64,000 nt of DNA from Liquorilactobacillus capillatus DSM 19910. Its GTDB lineage: Bacteria; Bacillota; Bacilli; Lactobacillales; Lactobacillaceae. Under the pieces are notes generated by a model. The model worked only from the letters and a program-made list of their open reading frames with translations, searched no databases and was not told where the DNA came from. Location: positions 1-64,000 of the forward strand of contig NZ_AZEF01000041.1 in assembly GCF_001434915.1 (NCBI RefSeq), read 5' to 3'. The first letter of the stretch is position 1. Every line of letters begins with the position of its first letter. Shown in pieces: positions 63,801 to 64,000 of this stretch. The position numbers were made by a program, and so were the translations under genes.

Positions 63801-64000
63801 ACTGCAGATGTTGACTTACTTAAATGCAGTAATGAAAAATCTGGATCTACTTGCAACAGGAGCTCCGCATGCAACGATCCAACCAGCAGGGGCATTATAT
63901 ATGCACCTATATAATCCTAAAATCAAGTTCAAAGAAGCTGCTAAGCAGCCTTTGGAGGAAGCCTTGTTAAAAAAGAATAAATATGATGGATTATTGGTAG
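60805..64000 (+). CDS. rexB: ATP-dependent nuclease subunit B (AddB/RexB), partial
   Basis: The first 1,065 codons of RexB; the gene continues past the window. RexAB repairs double-strand breaks and degrades linear DNA, taking the place of RecBCD. The C-terminal nuclease domain has begun: GKIDRID, GIVDYKSS and YYGLALQMLTYL match the RecB-type metal motifs. The N-terminal half is an inactivated helicase domain (FVLGKASRDHQIELV has no Walker A lysine in context). The ATG follows AAGGAGG. rexA should lie just downstream. Confidence 0.95.
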   Translation, partial: MSLGFVLGKASRDHQIELVKEIAELKKKDPRGTFFYLVPNHIKFASEVKTLQMLRTLEQPTKQLFAATNVQVFSFTRLAWFFLKNTAFYQIPRLSQAGLNMIVQNILQLHQDELTIFKSEQTQIGFVSQLVKQLVELRNGCVASDDLTAMITSLEGQSESRADLQAKIHDLQIIYRAFEQETVGKYNESADLLDEMSRYLAKQNLEHSYFFIAGFSQLTAEEQRLVETLIQYAHHVRIALTLDKPYPAQLPERHNLFFRSGKMYFELYQRARKIKVPILVDKYANEIRLHNKSLLALEDYWLETTKMTPLKPQSLPDEEGVQILQATNRFVEVREIATRIRQLTATGYHYRDFLVMTRHLDLYQNIIQPVFDQFDIPLFIDLQKRMTEHPLVELLNALFAVKKRYYRYDDLMRLLKTELLLPQVDGKLVKIEEFRECLDLTENLVLKYGFEGKKWLQKEDWIYYRFTDADTGILTDEEQAKTVKVNLVRHFVKEQLAPFFKQLDAATNGLEAATLLTNFLVAQGVPQRLLSWREAALEKGDIEAAARPEQTWDTFCQLLDEYVLTLGKFKFDSGNFLELLQSGFEGASYSQVPSTLDQVIVSESGMVQMNDRKIAFMIGSTDSVMPDNITQKSLLSDDDRRKIEPFLQEDQYLTETAEHQMSAEVYLNYLAFMSGSERLYLSYPASSDGQVGIKPSRYLEHIQRHFGLEVKLITTEPSLADKPVKIINDFVGNKRTTLTQLLNISRQANMRKVVLPTSWQHLYQLLRKDSQLKPLVDKLLGSLVYKNIPEKLRPEIIEQLYGETINTSVSKMEEFYANQYAYFLKYGLHLQERAVFELSAANTGEFFHLALDSLMKAIAKTGKTIAETSQVELNQLLHGILVQIKALPQFQILSSSNRMEYLSRQLLTTVRQIGWSIHQQAQRTGMRPLKTEVLFGHVGARDGLRPLTFALPHGKKVNVRGKIDRIDYMQTTDKNYLGIVDYKSSAHIFDFGDAYYGLALQMLTYLNAVMKNLDLLATGAPHATIQPAGALYMHLYNPKIKFKEAAKQPLEEALLKKNKYDGLLV

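Noticed and set aside
1-64000. CRISPR array, rRNA or tRNA genes, prophage or conjugative genes
   Set aside because: No regularly spaced repeats, no rRNA or tRNA sequence pattern, and no phage structural or transfer genes were seen on reading through the window.

Overview
The window reads as chromosomal DNA of a low-GC lactic acid bacterium of the family Lactobacillaceae. The evidence is strong AGGAGG-type ribosome sites, frequent TTG and GTG starts, T-box leaders, PepC and PepD peptidases, an orphan class A sortase, RexB in place of a RecBCD subunit, and no respiratory chain genes. I cannot fix the genus by eye. Genes are dense and mostly housekeeping, transport and stress functions. The only mobile trace is a 261-base ISL3-derived mini-element.

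Layout. 1-4,000: a DUF1659/DUF2922 small-protein pair, a tyrosine phosphatase, a TetR regulator, thiol peroxidase and a zinc-type CDF exporter with a SmtB/CzrA-like operator. 4,100-6,700: S-methylmethionine permease and homocysteine S-methyltransferase behind a leader with an intrinsic terminator. 7,000-12,400: fumarase, a soluble fumarate reductase flavoprotein, a DASS dicarboxylate transporter and a LysR regulator, probably a malate/fumarate electron-sink module. 12,400-15,200: two ketopantoate-reductase-like paralogues facing away from each other, each behind its own T-box; I read the specifiers as AUC (Ile) and UUU (Phe). 15,200-20,000: a GC-rich hairpin element, a frameshifted acetyltransferase, the ISL3 mini-element, a DJ-1/PfpI protein, a membrane-anchored nuclease, a small oxidoreductase and a pyruvyl-transferase-like protein.

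20,000-23,000: a TrpXYZ-type ABC importer under a Trp-codon leader peptide and attenuator. 23,000-28,800: an Rrf2 regulator and the ugpCAEBQ glycerophosphodiester operon. 28,900-41,600: an MFS exporter, two P-type ATPases, a sortase, CsbD, a GlsB/YeaQ-type protein, a universal stress protein, MntH, a lipid kinase and MscL. 42,000-47,200: a glycosyltransferase, an Rgg-type regulator, a 46-residue protein, an ABC-F ATPase and a YkuD-fold protein whose catalytic Cys is replaced by Asn. 47,300-52,700: dipeptidase PepD, an unknown protein, and metNIQ behind a Met T-box. 52,900-64,000: a CorC/HlyC-type protein, proBA, prs, an intracellular alpha-carbonic anhydrase, pepC, aroD and the start of rexB, which runs off the end.

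Recurring theme: amino-acid-responsive RNA control. Three T-boxes, one leader-peptide attenuator and one unclassified leader with a terminator sit upstream of amino-acid transport or keto-acid metabolism genes. Start codons were chosen from ribosome-site spacing, and many differ from the longest open frame.
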